Shown here one piece after another: positions 28,795-37,333 of a DNA stretch of 50,852 bases. How positions within the stretch are numbered: the stretch's first letter is position 1; each line of letters opens with the position of its first letter. The notes beneath the pieces are model-generated. The model was not told where the DNA came from and did not search any database. It worked only from the letters and a program-made list of their open reading frames with translations. A program made the translations under genes and the position numbers. Source of the DNA: a virus; the IMG/VR virus record IMGVR_UViG_3300030106_006257, positions 12,032 through 62,883 of that record; one strand, 5' to 3'.

Positions 28795-29972
28795 TGTTCG
28801 TTCTCCATATTACCAAAATCACTGCCGATAGAGACATTAGTTAAGAACTTTGTGTCTCCGAATGTCGAGAACTGTCTTTTTAACTCTGGTAGCAAACTCA
28901 TATCCTCTTCTGCCATATCTATAACCACTGAATCGTGGACTGTAAAGGCGATGAATGATTTTTTGTCCTTTAGCATTTTGTGAAGCTTTATCATTTGTCT
29001 CAACACTATATCAGCAGCCGTGCTTTGTACCAAGTAAGAAGTAGCATGAAACTTATCAGACTCTATGCTCCTATCAAAAGGGTTCACCACCCTCGTGCCG
29101 TCCCAATATTTATTCAATATCTTATCCCTATTGTACGCCCCTTCAGAAAGACGGTCTTTAGAGTCAATGTTGTATAACCAAGAAAAAATTCTCTTTTTGG
29201 CTTCCTCTCGGCTAACCATCCCCTGATAGACATTCTGCACGTTCCATTGGTGTATGTCTTGGTCGGGCTGATCCGCTTCAGAAAGGTATAGCAAGACGCG
29301 CAACTCAAAGGCATTATAATCTAGCTCCACAAAACAACTGTTGGTGGGACGCACATACCTCCGCAGGTCTTTGTGCATATTAAGTATGGGGAACGTATCC
29401 GGATTTGTGGCCAAGCGCCCAGTCTTGGTGCCAAATATATTGTAATCACAGTATACTTTGCCCCTGCTGACTCTTTTAAGAAAGTTCTTTGCTTTAACGT
29501 CATAGGCGCTTCTTCGCAGGCTAACCATGTCCAAATTAAGTTTTTGGTACTTTATCTCTTTGACCACCAAATTCAAATCATGCAAAAAATCATAATTTTG
29601 CGGCCTATCCCACTCTTCAAAAACCCTTTTTGTGATTTCATTTTTCACAGCGTAAAAGTCCAACAGAAACTTTTCCGGGACAAGATCGTAAAAGCAGTTT
29701 TCGCTTAGATCAACCTTGGATAAAATGAAAGACCGCAAAAAAGCCTTTAGCCGCCCAGTGGCGCGAGTCCACTCTTCCTTCAGGTCTTCCGGGCAGACTT
29801 CATCTATCTGCTTTCCGCAGTACAGGTCCGCACATTCAATGTTTCGATCACCTAACGAGAGGGCATGCGACCACGTTCGTGTAAGTTCCTGCGGGAGTAA
29901 TTCATAGCTAAGGGTGCCATCGTAGTAATACCCGTGGCAATCTTTTTTATCGTCAAAGGCCTGGAAATACAA
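28791..29972 (-). CDS. DNA polymerase family A (PolA type), polymerase domain only
   Basis: A 393-residue family A polymerase. Motif A is FVELDYNAFELRVL (catalytic Asp218; bacterial Pol I has DYSQIELR), motif B is REEAKKRIFSWLYN (Arg255, Lys259, Phe263), and motif C is TVHDSVVID (His346, Asp347), where the usual H-D-E is H-D-S. No 5' nuclease or 3'-5' exonuclease domain precedes it, and the N-terminal 160 residues are not recognised. The two metal-binding Asp residues remain. It lies with recA, the ssDNA-binding protein and a FEN nuclease, so gap filling or repair is a likely role, while the DnaE polymerase would be the main replicase (inference). TTG start with GGGGGG upstream. Confidence 0.85.
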   Translation of the reverse strand: MYFQAFDDKKDCHGYYYDGTLSYELLPQELTRTWSHALSLGDRNIECADLYCGKQIDEVCPEDLKEEWTRATGRLKAFLRSFILSKVDLSENCFYDLVPEKFLLDFYAVKNEITKRVFEEWDRPQNYDFLHDLNLVVKEIKYQKLNLDMVSLRRSAYDVKAKNFLKRVSRGKVYCDYNIFGTKTGRLATNPDTFPILNMHKDLRRYVRPTNSCFVELDYNAFELRVLLYLSEADQPDQDIHQWNVQNVYQGMVSREEAKKRIFSWLYNIDSKDRLSEGAYNRDKILNKYWDGTRVVNPFDRSIESDKFHATSYLVQSTAADIVLRQMIKLHKMLKDKKSFIAFTVHDSVVIDMAEEDMSLLPELKRQFSTFGDTKFLTNVSIGSDFGNMENEQ

Positions 29973-29984
29973 GGTCCCCCCATG

Positions 29985-31280
29985 CTAATACTGTGTCTCT
30001 CGACTTAGCGGTATGGAGTTTAATAACACGTTGTCCAAATCTTGTCTAGAAACTTCTACTCCCTCTTCCGCTGCCGTCTTAACATACATATATGAATTAT
30101 ACCCACCGCTATCGTTAAGAAAGCCAACAAAACATCTTTCAATATATTCCAAAGCGCCGCTATAACTGCCCTTCTTCAAAAAGCCAGATGCGTTCAAAAA
30201 TAAATTGGACATAAAAGATTTACTGTACCGGTTGTGGCATTCAATATTTCTTAATTTAATATACCTATCCAGCCAATACTTCTGTCTTTCCAGGGTGGTC
30301 GGAGCATAGTCTTCAAATTTAGCGCCCGGCCTGGACTTGAAGGTTGTGATCTTGTTTCTGCCCTCGCCCGTGACCTCTTTTATGTTGGGCCTGGTCGACA
30401 CGAGCCTATTATAGAACCTAATACAGTATTTGATAAACAAATCGATATCTTCTGTGTGTGCAAGTTGATAATAATCATCGAAAACAAGGTATTTGTCAGT
30501 GCCGTAGTTTTTCATGTAGTCTTCCATTTCTGTTGACCCTATATTGGCCACTAACCTCCATGGCACGTTTCTATCGATCAGGAAACCATATTTCGTAGCA
30601 CAAAGCTCAAAAAAATTAAAGTTAGGGCTATCAATAAACTGCGATATCTTCTTTCCGTCGTTATCGTAGTCAATATCAGCTATCTCTATATGCAGCCCGC
30701 TAACTAAAGGCGAACAATATTTGCTGGCCAGGAACCCCGTGCGAGTAAACGGTATACCAGATAGGTTCTCTTCCAAATACTCCATAAGCATATCCACAAA
30801 ATCCTCAAAATTACTTATCCGGTTCTCTAGCCCCCTGACTAGGATGCGATTACGAATGAAGTCTTCCTGGAAGGGTCGAATGTGATTGTTATATAAAACG
30901 TTAAGATCCACCCAAGACTTTTTAACGCTCAAATCAGATAGATATAGATCTTCATCGCTAATTCTACCAAGATTCAAGTGCTTATCAAACTCTTTTTTCA
31001 TGTCGGCAAAAGCATCACAAACAAAATCAAGAGCCACAGGGGAGACGTTCTGATCTGGTATTAGCGATTTTAATTTATCACGCGGGGACACAATTGGCCT
31101 GTGGCTTCTATCTATCCTGCCATAATACAAATTCTCTATAAACCAAAAATCCCTCAGAAGCCCTGGGTAGCCCTCATCGGCAGAATCGCGGTAAGCCTTG
31201 CCAGCAAATTTAGACCTAGAATTAAATATTTCGCGAGCACCCGAGGAGTTACTTCCTTTAAAAAATCTTTCTCTAGCCAT
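29985..31280 (-). CDS. Virion-type protein, probably baseplate-associated, 431 aa
   Basis: A 431-residue soluble protein. I recognise pieces (VPWRLVANIGS, RRNIECHNRYSKSF) as belonging to conserved structural proteins near baseplate genes of marine T4-like phages, not a specific T4 gene. The composition, aromatic and strand rich, with no membrane segment or catalytic motif, fits a virion protein. It is downstream of the hub gene in the tail operon and precedes polA by twelve bases. Confidence 0.5.
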   Translation of the reverse strand: MARERFFKGSNSSGAREIFNSRSKFAGKAYRDSADEGYPGLLRDFWFIENLYYGRIDRSHRPIVSPRDKLKSLIPDQNVSPVALDFVCDAFADMKKEFDKHLNLGRISDEDLYLSDLSVKKSWVDLNVLYNNHIRPFQEDFIRNRILVRGLENRISNFEDFVDMLMEYLEENLSGIPFTRTGFLASKYCSPLVSGLHIEIADIDYDNDGKKISQFIDSPNFNFFELCATKYGFLIDRNVPWRLVANIGSTEMEDYMKNYGTDKYLVFDDYYQLAHTEDIDLFIKYCIRFYNRLVSTRPNIKEVTGEGRNKITTFKSRPGAKFEDYAPTTLERQKYWLDRYIKLRNIECHNRYSKSFMSNLFLNASGFLKKGSYSGALEYIERCFVGFLNDSGGYNSYMYVKTAAEEGVEVSRQDLDNVLLNSIPLSRETQY

Positions 31281-31296
31281 TTACGATACCTCCATT

Positions 31297-31319
31297 ATTA
31301 AGCGATTAAGAAGAGATCT
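31297..31319. repeat. 23-bp exact direct repeat, copy 1
   Basis: Identical over 23 bases to 32604-32626 (starts attaagcgattaag and ends agagatct). This copy covers the last codons and stop of the baseplate gene and is read in a different frame from copy 2. Confidence 0.9.
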
Positions 31320-33847
31320 ACTTCTATTGGTGGTTTTGGAGCCTCACCAGGCACTTGGTCGTCAGCCAAATTAAGTGTCTCTTCTCTCCACCCTTCGTGA
31401 CGACAGTTGATCGTAGTTTCAAACGTACCGTTTGTTATGGTAGAAGTAACACCCGTAATCAAATGGTAACCCCCAAATCCCATAACATTTGCATAGCTTT
31501 TCACCTCTCCCTCCTGAGTGCCCTGGAACGGGTCCCCTAGTTTATCGGACCCAAGGCCCATCGGGTTCAGATAGATTCTAGTGCCGGGAACAAACAGCCC
31601 ATTCCCTATTAAGTTTATATCTACGTTATAAACATCAGATAGTTGTGCCTCTGGGTTCTGGTCGGCCTGTGTGAACCTAATTTCCCGAAGTCCGGCCTGC
31701 TGCGTTTTAGAAAAGGTTGCATTTTTAACTATCCCGTCTTCTTGTCCAATGGTGAGCCAGTGTCTTCCTTCTTCATAGTCCTTTTTGTATCTCGCCAAGG
31801 AGTCGAGCTTGGGGTCTGTCTTTAGGTTAGGCGCGTTAGTTGGATAAACAACAACATAGTGGTAGGTCTCACTCAGGGGCAAACTGGGGTCCATATTCGC
31901 GAATAAACGATTAGAAGAGCCGTCTATGTCGCTTTTAATCCCCCCAAGATCGATTCTTCCACCCTTAGTGCGTGCGGCTTTAAGCGGGTCCTTCTTGTCT
32001 ACAGCAGGGGCTCGGACCTGAAAGGTATCGAAGGTCGTAGCGACTGTGCTATCCCCACAAGAAGGCCCCAGGGCCTCAAAAACCAGGTCATTTATAACAC
32101 CTCTTATAAATGAGAAGAGAGGATAGGACTCGTTCTGAGAGTTAACGATTTTGTCCCTCATAAAGGCAGAGAACAATTCAACCGCCACCGGGATATCTGC
32201 CACGTTGCCTTCATATATTTTATTGTCCGACGCATCCCTATAGTGAAAGGTTGGCAGGATAAGTCTGACGTTCCGTAAGTCATTATCAAGTTCACGAGCG
32301 GCGTCAAAGGCCGCCCTAAACAAGTCGCCCAAAAAGAAAAAGGGTATGTTTCTGGTGCCTGCTTCTAGGACATCTTCGTTCGGAACAAGGAGTTCGTCGT
32401 CTCCGACCACTTGTTTAAAGAATTCCTCCGATGTTGCATTTTTCACCGGCTTAAAACCGCTGGGGGGATATACCAGAATGGTTTCCTTAACCTCTTTCAG
32501 TTTGCCATCAACTACCTTATCTCTAGTCACTTCGGTTTCTACTGGTTGACCTAGCGTAACGCAATAAATTAGCGATTTTCTTTTGGACTGGTCTTTCGGG
32601 AACATTAAGCGATTAAGAAGAGATCTGTATGACTTCACTTTTGCCTGTCTAATAGTATCTGCTGTCTCTTTTTTTAATGCTTCGATTTTCTTGTCCCTTG
32701 CGGATTCGCCTTCCTCGCCCCCACCCTCAATGCCTTCGTAGATCTTGATCTTCTCTGCGGTGTCCTCCTTGAGTTGACGGACACCAGGGGAGGTCATAAC
32801 ATTCGCATTTGGCTCGTAGCCAGCCAGCTCAAAATAAGGCCTGAGCGTCATCGTCAGGCGTACCGACCCATCCTCTTTAATATCATATACGTGGTCAACG
32901 AGGCCTAAATCCATAATCTCAACCATGTCTTTCAAGGCCTGGTCTAAACCTTTGCGGTCATCCGCGATAACCGTGCCCCCTGGCGACGTTGCCCACCCAG
33001 CCGCTAATTTGGTTCTATAGAATTCTGGGTTATTGGCCTTTGGGTCGTCGCCGTCTTTGATTGTGATCGGCTGTCTCACGATAAGATCAATAATTCTATA
33101 TGTTCTTGTTACGCCCGCAGAATCTACGCCATGCCTCTCCTTGAGAAGCTCATTAAAGTTCTGTGCGTATATTATCAGCGTTGCCTCAAGGTCTTTTTTG
33201 GCAGTAAAAGGATTTTCGCCAATATACTTCCACGAGAACGATTCTATGCCAACGCCCACCCCGCGTTGGAGACTACTATCGAGCATTGATTGTAGATCTG
33301 TGGCGGGATCAATAAAGTTAGGAAACTTTATTTCTAACTCTGTGTCGGGATCAACGTATTTTTTATAAATTCTAATAAATGGCATCAATTGCGACAATTC
33401 ATGCGTCTTTGCACTAAGGAAAAATTTAGTATTATCTTTTAGCGTAAGCTTGCTCGCAATTGCCGATGGGTTGCCCCTAAGCATGTGTATATCATCTCCC
33501 AGGCGGGTCCCATCGGGTCTAAACTTAACAAAATAATTCATATTTCGCACAAGCCAGCACTGATCATAAGTGTCTTCCGGGCATTCCCCGTCCTCTTCTT
33601 CTTCATCGGGAGGTTTGGTGGCCATGATGGCTTCATACGCATCCTTGCCCTGTTCCGGGGTGAAGGTGCCAGTATAGCCGGGTGTGCCGTCTTCACCAGC
33701 CGGTGCATCAACGATCGTCAGTACATCGGACTCAGGATCATGGGAATATTTATAAGGCCCATCCGACCAAGTTACGGTAGGGTCAGTCGTCTCTGCCGGG
33801 GTCGGGGTTTCGTTTGGTGCTGTATCTTGGGCGGTTTCGTCAGCCAT
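31298..33847 (-). CDS. Baseplate hub-type protein (849 aa)
   Basis: An 849-residue protein. Residues 1-95 are Thr/Pro/Glu/Asp rich and look disordered; after that come a strand-rich core, coiled-coil-like charged segments around residue 370-400, and a C-terminal domain with GGYHLITGVTSTITNGTFET, which resembles the gp27/gpD late-control domain where an I-T-x-V-x-S-x-I-x-N-G-x-F motif is conserved. The gpD family forms the hub of contractile tails. It lies in the T4-like order near gp53- and gp48-like genes. The last codons are part of an exact 23-base repeat also found at 32604-32626, so the C-terminus may have been altered by recombination. Confidence 0.6.
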   Translation of the reverse strand: MADETAQDTAPNETPTPAETTDPTVTWSDGPYKYSHDPESDVLTIVDAPAGEDGTPGYTGTFTPEQGKDAYEAIMATKPPDEEEEDGECPEDTYDQCWLVRNMNYFVKFRPDGTRLGDDIHMLRGNPSAIASKLTLKDNTKFFLSAKTHELSQLMPFIRIYKKYVDPDTELEIKFPNFIDPATDLQSMLDSSLQRGVGVGIESFSWKYIGENPFTAKKDLEATLIIYAQNFNELLKERHGVDSAGVTRTYRIIDLIVRQPITIKDGDDPKANNPEFYRTKLAAGWATSPGGTVIADDRKGLDQALKDMVEIMDLGLVDHVYDIKEDGSVRLTMTLRPYFELAGYEPNANVMTSPGVRQLKEDTAEKIKIYEGIEGGGEEGESARDKKIEALKKETADTIRQAKVKSYRSLLNRLMFPKDQSKRKSLIYCVTLGQPVETEVTRDKVVDGKLKEVKETILVYPPSGFKPVKNATSEEFFKQVVGDDELLVPNEDVLEAGTRNIPFFFLGDLFRAAFDAARELDNDLRNVRLILPTFHYRDASDNKIYEGNVADIPVAVELFSAFMRDKIVNSQNESYPLFSFIRGVINDLVFEALGPSCGDSTVATTFDTFQVRAPAVDKKDPLKAARTKGGRIDLGGIKSDIDGSSNRLFANMDPSLPLSETYHYVVVYPTNAPNLKTDPKLDSLARYKKDYEEGRHWLTIGQEDGIVKNATFSKTQQAGLREIRFTQADQNPEAQLSDVYNVDINLIGNGLFVPGTRIYLNPMGLGSDKLGDPFQGTQEGEVKSYANVMGFGGYHLITGVTSTITNGTFETTINCRHEGWREETLNLADDQVPGEAPKPPIEVDLFLIA
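32604..32626. repeat. 23-bp exact direct repeat, copy 2
   Basis: Second copy of the 23-base repeat, inside the same gene, where it encodes part of YRSLLNRLMF; 1.3 kb from copy 1. Confidence 0.9.
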
Positions 33848-33850
33848 TAT

Positions 33851-34183
33851 TTAAACTCCGTAGTAGCTCAAAACCCTTTCGAGGGGCGTTGGCACATATA
33901 TTAAATCGCCAAAATTAACGTGCGCCTCAGTTGGTTTTTTGTTGAACCACGCTATAACCCACCAAAGGGCGGGGTCGCCATAAAAATATTGTGCCAACTT
34001 GTAATATCGGTCACCCTCTGACCATACATGGGGCACGGTTTCCAGTGATCCAATCTGCTCTTTTGTCAAACGCCTATACTTGGGCAAAGCATACTGGCGT
34101 ATGAAATTTTTCCCCCTGCCTTCGAGAACTTCCTCATAAATGGGGTCTTTATTTCTTATTATTTTGTTTCTTCTGTATCTCAT
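33851..34183 (-). CDS. Baseplate wedge protein, T4 gp53/LysM-like
   Basis: A 110-residue protein whose C-terminal half reads WSEGDRYYKLAQYFYGDPAL then WWVIAWFNK and GDLIYVPTPLE, the pattern of the LysM-like domain in T4 gp53 (Y-x-L-A-x-x-Y-Y-G-x-x-x-x-W-x-x-I and I-x-I-P). gp53 joins baseplate wedges and binds glycan-like ends of the tail. Its start overlaps the upstream stop by four bases. Position between the hub-type protein and the tube-associated baseplate protein fits a T4 baseplate order. Confidence 0.65.
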   Translation of the reverse strand: MRYRRNKIIRNKDPIYEEVLEGRGKNFIRQYALPKYRRLTKEQIGSLETVPHVWSEGDRYYKLAQYFYGDPALWWVIAWFNKKPTEAHVNFGDLIYVPTPLERVLSYYGV

Positions 34184-35052
34184 TCCTTCGACTCCATCGC
34201 GGCACTCTGACCGGCATCAGCAACCGCTTCTTGGGTGGAGCCTTTTCCGCCATCACCGCCAGGCGTTACAACTCCCGCAGCCGGAGACAAGGCTCGCGAC
34301 CAAGGAAAGTTATTTCCACCCATCCACTGTGGAGTGGAGGGGGCGGCCCTGGTGCGGTTGTCTTGAGCCGCTGCTTTGCCTTGCTCCGTCACTGTAGCAC
34401 CCTCAGCCTTAGCCTCTTCAAGCTTCTCCCAAGCGAACTGACCAGCCGCCTGCCACCCAAGTGGATGCTGGTGGAGAACGTTATAGTTTATACTCAAGTC
34501 TATCACCTTCGGATAAAGCCTCGTATCGGGATCCAAGAAGCCGGCATCGAGGTTGGGAGTCCAGGTAAGGTTCGTTATAACACCTAAAAGTCCAGTGCGT
34601 GCAGCGTCCGCGCCATAAGTCGCGTTACCATCGTAAATTAAATTTGAAAACCGAAGTTTAATAAGGGGGGCTTTAGATATGGTGGAGGCATTTCCTATAT
34701 CAGCATACTGAGGGTAAAGCATTCTTGCGAGCGTTGAGCATTTAGCCATGTTGTTTTCTGCACTGCCCTGATCCCCAAGGCTAAACGCCACAACTTCCCA
34801 GGCCAAAGTTATGCTACGCTGCGTACCTTGAAAGTTCTGTATTGGGTCATTCCGACCAAAAACAGTTACCGGAGTCCAGTTGGAGGTGTATGTTTCATTG
34901 TACGTCTTTAATATCGCCTTAAAGTGGACAGAAGTCATAGAGGGTACATGGTAGAACTCAAGCCTCTGGCCCTTGCTCTCCAATATGTTGCCGGCGTCAT
35001 AAGCACCGCCATTTGTTACTTTATCTAATAAGGTATCTGTTCCGTTTGCCAT
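34180..35052 (-). CDS. Baseplate tube-associated protein, gp48/gp54-like candidate
   Basis: A 290-residue protein with VFGRNDPIQNFQGTQRSITL, a long strand pair, and ARMLYPQYADIGNASTI, a pattern I associate with tube-initiator or baseplate-tube proteins of T4-like marine phages. The last 70 residues are Ala/Gly/Thr rich and disordered. It is between the tape-measure candidate and a gp53-like gene. Exact T4 equivalent is uncertain. Confidence 0.45.
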   Translation of the reverse strand: MANGTDTLLDKVTNGGAYDAGNILESKGQRLEFYHVPSMTSVHFKAILKTYNETYTSNWTPVTVFGRNDPIQNFQGTQRSITLAWEVVAFSLGDQGSAENNMAKCSTLARMLYPQYADIGNASTISKAPLIKLRFSNLIYDGNATYGADAARTGLLGVITNLTWTPNLDAGFLDPDTRLYPKVIDLSINYNVLHQHPLGWQAAGQFAWEKLEEAKAEGATVTEQGKAAAQDNRTRAAPSTPQWMGGNNFPWSRALSPAAGVVTPGGDGGKGSTQEAVADAGQSAAMESKE

Positions 35053-35058
35053 TTGTTA

Positions 35059-36726
35059 TTAACCCCCTAACCCAATCGCATTTCTCACGACTTTTGTTAT
35101 TTGACCATTCAGCAGATTAAAGAAATTTTGCCCATCTACTTTTAATTGAAGATTCTCTACGGTAATAGGAGTTCCAGCCGGTACGCCTGCCGCTGTTGTC
35201 ACTGCTGCTCCTGCGGCAGCGCCGGCAGCCGCTGGGGACGCTGCCATGACAGGTGTTTTTTCAATCTCTGCCTGGACCTCTCGTATCATTTCAAGGGCGG
35301 CTTTCAACTGGTCTTGGATCGAACCCCTAAATTCAACAGCATAACCGACCGCCTGATCGCCAAACTTTCGCACCCCTCCTGCTGCCTCGTCCCCTAGAAG
35401 TTTAAAGAACTCTTTGTTATCTTCCGCCATTGGTCCATACACCTGCTCTGACATCTCCAGAGCGAGGTTTTTCATCTCTTCTCGCACGGGAACGAGAAAC
35501 TCCGTGGCCGCGACCGCTGCTTGATCTTTTAAAATATTGATTTGATCAGCCGTGGTCCTACCAAACTTTGTTGCCGATTCTAACTCACTAAGGCTCGATG
35601 AGGCGTCCGTCGCGTTTTTGGCGAACTCCTCGCCGGACTCCGACATCAACTTATTAAAGTCAAGAACGGACATTCCCATCCTTTCGGCCAGGGTTGTCCT
35701 AAAATAATACGCCTGTGTCTCGCCCATGGCGGATATTCTTTCCTGGGTATAGCCGGCATCTTCAACCGCTTTTCTTATTTTTAACATACGCTCTGTGGGG
35801 TCTACTGTCATCATCATATCAACAGTATCAAGGTATGTACCACCTAAAAGCGCATTCAGTCCCTGCACCTTATCCGCAGCGCCCGTAAAAGTATCGAATT
35901 GGCCCACTGTGTTCAGCATGCCCTCCATCGACACGCCAGACCTCCTGGATTCGGCAGCCAACCGCCTAAAATTATGTACGCCTTTGTCTCCAAAAACAGC
36001 AAATTTGTCAGCGTTAGTGGTAAATTGTTGAGTTAGCTCATTCGCCTCCATGCCCATCTCAGCCGCCATAGCAACCATGTCCGGGAACACCTGTCGCGCA
36101 GCTTCGTCGGTCATCCCCATACCTCTGGTCATAATTTCAAAGCCCTGTGCTGTGCCATATTGACTTACACCAAACTTTTCTAGAACTATCATGGTGTCAA
36201 TTAGAGCATCTTGCTGTTCGCTGGACTTTCTCGTAAAATCAGTCGTGTTCCTCAGTACAGCCCCATACGCTCTGCTGGAGTCGTCTAGGGATGCGCCAAA
36301 CTCAAGATTTCTTCTGAAGCCTTCGACCAGCCCATCATTAAACTTACCCATCTGCCCGGTAAGCCTATTAAAACTAGCTTGTGTTTCCTCGGCCTGTATA
36401 CTTAATTCCAGAGATCTGTCTGCCACTGCGAGTAGCCGTTCGACAACCTCACCTGCTATACCATTGAATTCGTTAAGCACGCCAGAACTTCTAGCAAACT
36501 CTGTGAACGCAGCAGACGAATTTCCAAGACCAACAAATGCCTCGCCCAACTCAAGCACGGCTGCTGACATGTCTTTGACACCCCTGCTGGACTTTTCTAG
36601 GTCTGAACCTACCACGTCAGAAGCGGAGATTACACCAAACATGTCGGCAACTTTCGCGGCCTCCTCGGGGCCCAAGTTGTAATCTCTCATTAAAATATTT
36701 ATTGCTTCTTGTCTACTTTGAGCCAT
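35059..36726 (-). CDS. Tape-measure protein candidate (555 aa)
   Basis: A 555-residue, mostly alpha-helical protein with charged helices through residues 40-470 and an Ala/Gly-rich flexible segment at 495-520 (PAAAGAAAGAAVTTAAG) before a short strand-rich end. This is the character of tape-measure proteins, which span the tail tube and set its length. T4 gp29 is of similar size (about 590). Position directly after the small protein at 36737-37027 and before the baseplate tube gene fits. The assignment rests on composition and order, not a motif. Confidence 0.55.
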   Translation of the reverse strand: MAQSRQEAINILMRDYNLGPEEAAKVADMFGVISASDVVGSDLEKSSRGVKDMSAAVLELGEAFVGLGNSSAAFTEFARSSGVLNEFNGIAGEVVERLLAVADRSLELSIQAEETQASFNRLTGQMGKFNDGLVEGFRRNLEFGASLDDSSRAYGAVLRNTTDFTRKSSEQQDALIDTMIVLEKFGVSQYGTAQGFEIMTRGMGMTDEAARQVFPDMVAMAAEMGMEANELTQQFTTNADKFAVFGDKGVHNFRRLAAESRRSGVSMEGMLNTVGQFDTFTGAADKVQGLNALLGGTYLDTVDMMMTVDPTERMLKIRKAVEDAGYTQERISAMGETQAYYFRTTLAERMGMSVLDFNKLMSESGEEFAKNATDASSSLSELESATKFGRTTADQINILKDQAAVAATEFLVPVREEMKNLALEMSEQVYGPMAEDNKEFFKLLGDEAAGGVRKFGDQAVGYAVEFRGSIQDQLKAALEMIREVQAEIEKTPVMAASPAAAGAAAGAAVTTAAGVPAGTPITVENLQLKVDGQNFFNLLNGQITKVVRNAIGLGG

Positions 36727-36736
36727 TACTCAGACC

Positions 36737-37027
36737 TCACTCCAGGGGCCATTTGGCCTCAAGGACTCGCTCAAGATCATTAATCTTGGCTTTTAATTCG
36801 GCTTTTGCTTTGGTAGCCATAAGAGAATCTTCCCCCTGTTGCTCCATAGCCTCCAAATAGTTCTTTTCAGCCGCCATAACTGAAGCGAATTTGGCTATTT
36901 GGCTTTTTGTGCCTTTAATCTTAACTTTATCGAGAGCTACGCCCTCACCAATCATAGCTTCCACAAGAATGGAGCGTATACCGCTTTCAAACTGTGCGCC
37001 GTTGGGGTTATTTAAGTCGATATGCAT
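36737..37027 (-). CDS. Small helical protein before the tape measure, 96 aa
   Basis: A 96-residue helical protein (SILVEAMIGEGVALDKVKI, FASVMAAEKNYLEAM, KAKINDLERVLEAKW). It has its own late-type promoter and sits immediately upstream of the tape-measure candidate, the place of tail assembly chaperones in many phages. That role is inference; no frameshift signal linking it to a longer product was seen. Confidence 0.5.
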   Translation of the reverse strand: MHIDLNNPNGAQFESGIRSILVEAMIGEGVALDKVKIKGTKSQIAKFASVMAAEKNYLEAMEQQGEDSLMATKAKAELKAKINDLERVLEAKWPLE

Positions 37028-37041
37028 GAATACACTCCCTT

Positions 37042-37089
37042 AAGTTTGTATAATAATTAGTACACAGCCGCAAAATAGCATACAAACTT
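37042..37089. repeat. Inverted repeat flanking a late-type promoter
   Basis: Perfect 10-bp inverted repeat, AAGTTTGTAT at 37042-37051 and its complement at 37080-37089, around a 28-base centre that contains the late-promoter motif 37052-37061. It could be an operator or a hairpin in RNA reading through from upstream. Confidence 0.6.
37052..37061 (-). promoter_or_regulatory. Putative late promoter motif (ACTAATTATT)
   Basis: Exact consensus match, 25 bases before the small helical gene's ATG, inside a 10-bp inverted repeat. Confidence 0.65.
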
Positions 37090-37090
37090 T

Positions 37091-37333
37091 CTATTCGCGT
37101 TTTATGTGCTGCACGGCTGGAAACGACGCCTGCGAAGAGCTAGAGCTTTGTGCTTTCTTCTTGGCCTCAAGTTCCATTTCTTTCTCTTTTACAAGCCTAC
37201 CCATAAACCACCTCCTAATCTGCGTCGGGAGGGAATACGCCTCGTGAAAATTCCAATTGCCGTGGTACTTAAGCATAAAAAATTCTTCGTAAAGAACCTC
37301 AGAGTACTTAAAGTCTAGGCCAAAAAAAGTCAC
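37091..37333 (-). CDS. Baseplate hub assembly-type small protein
   Basis: An 80-residue protein starting (V/M)TFFGLDFKYSEVLYEEFF, then LKYHGNWNFHEAYSLPTQIR and a basic, Ser/Gln-rich end. It resembles a small conserved protein next to gp26-like hub genes in T4-like marine phages, where T4 has the hub assembly catalyst gp51. Start: GTG 37333 lies 12 bases after GGAGG in the end of the preceding gene; alternatives are the longer frame upstream and the ATG further in. No enzymatic motif. Confidence 0.45.
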   Translation of the reverse strand: MTFFGLDFKYSEVLYEEFFMLKYHGNWNFHEAYSLPTQIRRWFMGRLVKEKEMELEAKKKAQSSSSSQASFPAVQHIKRE

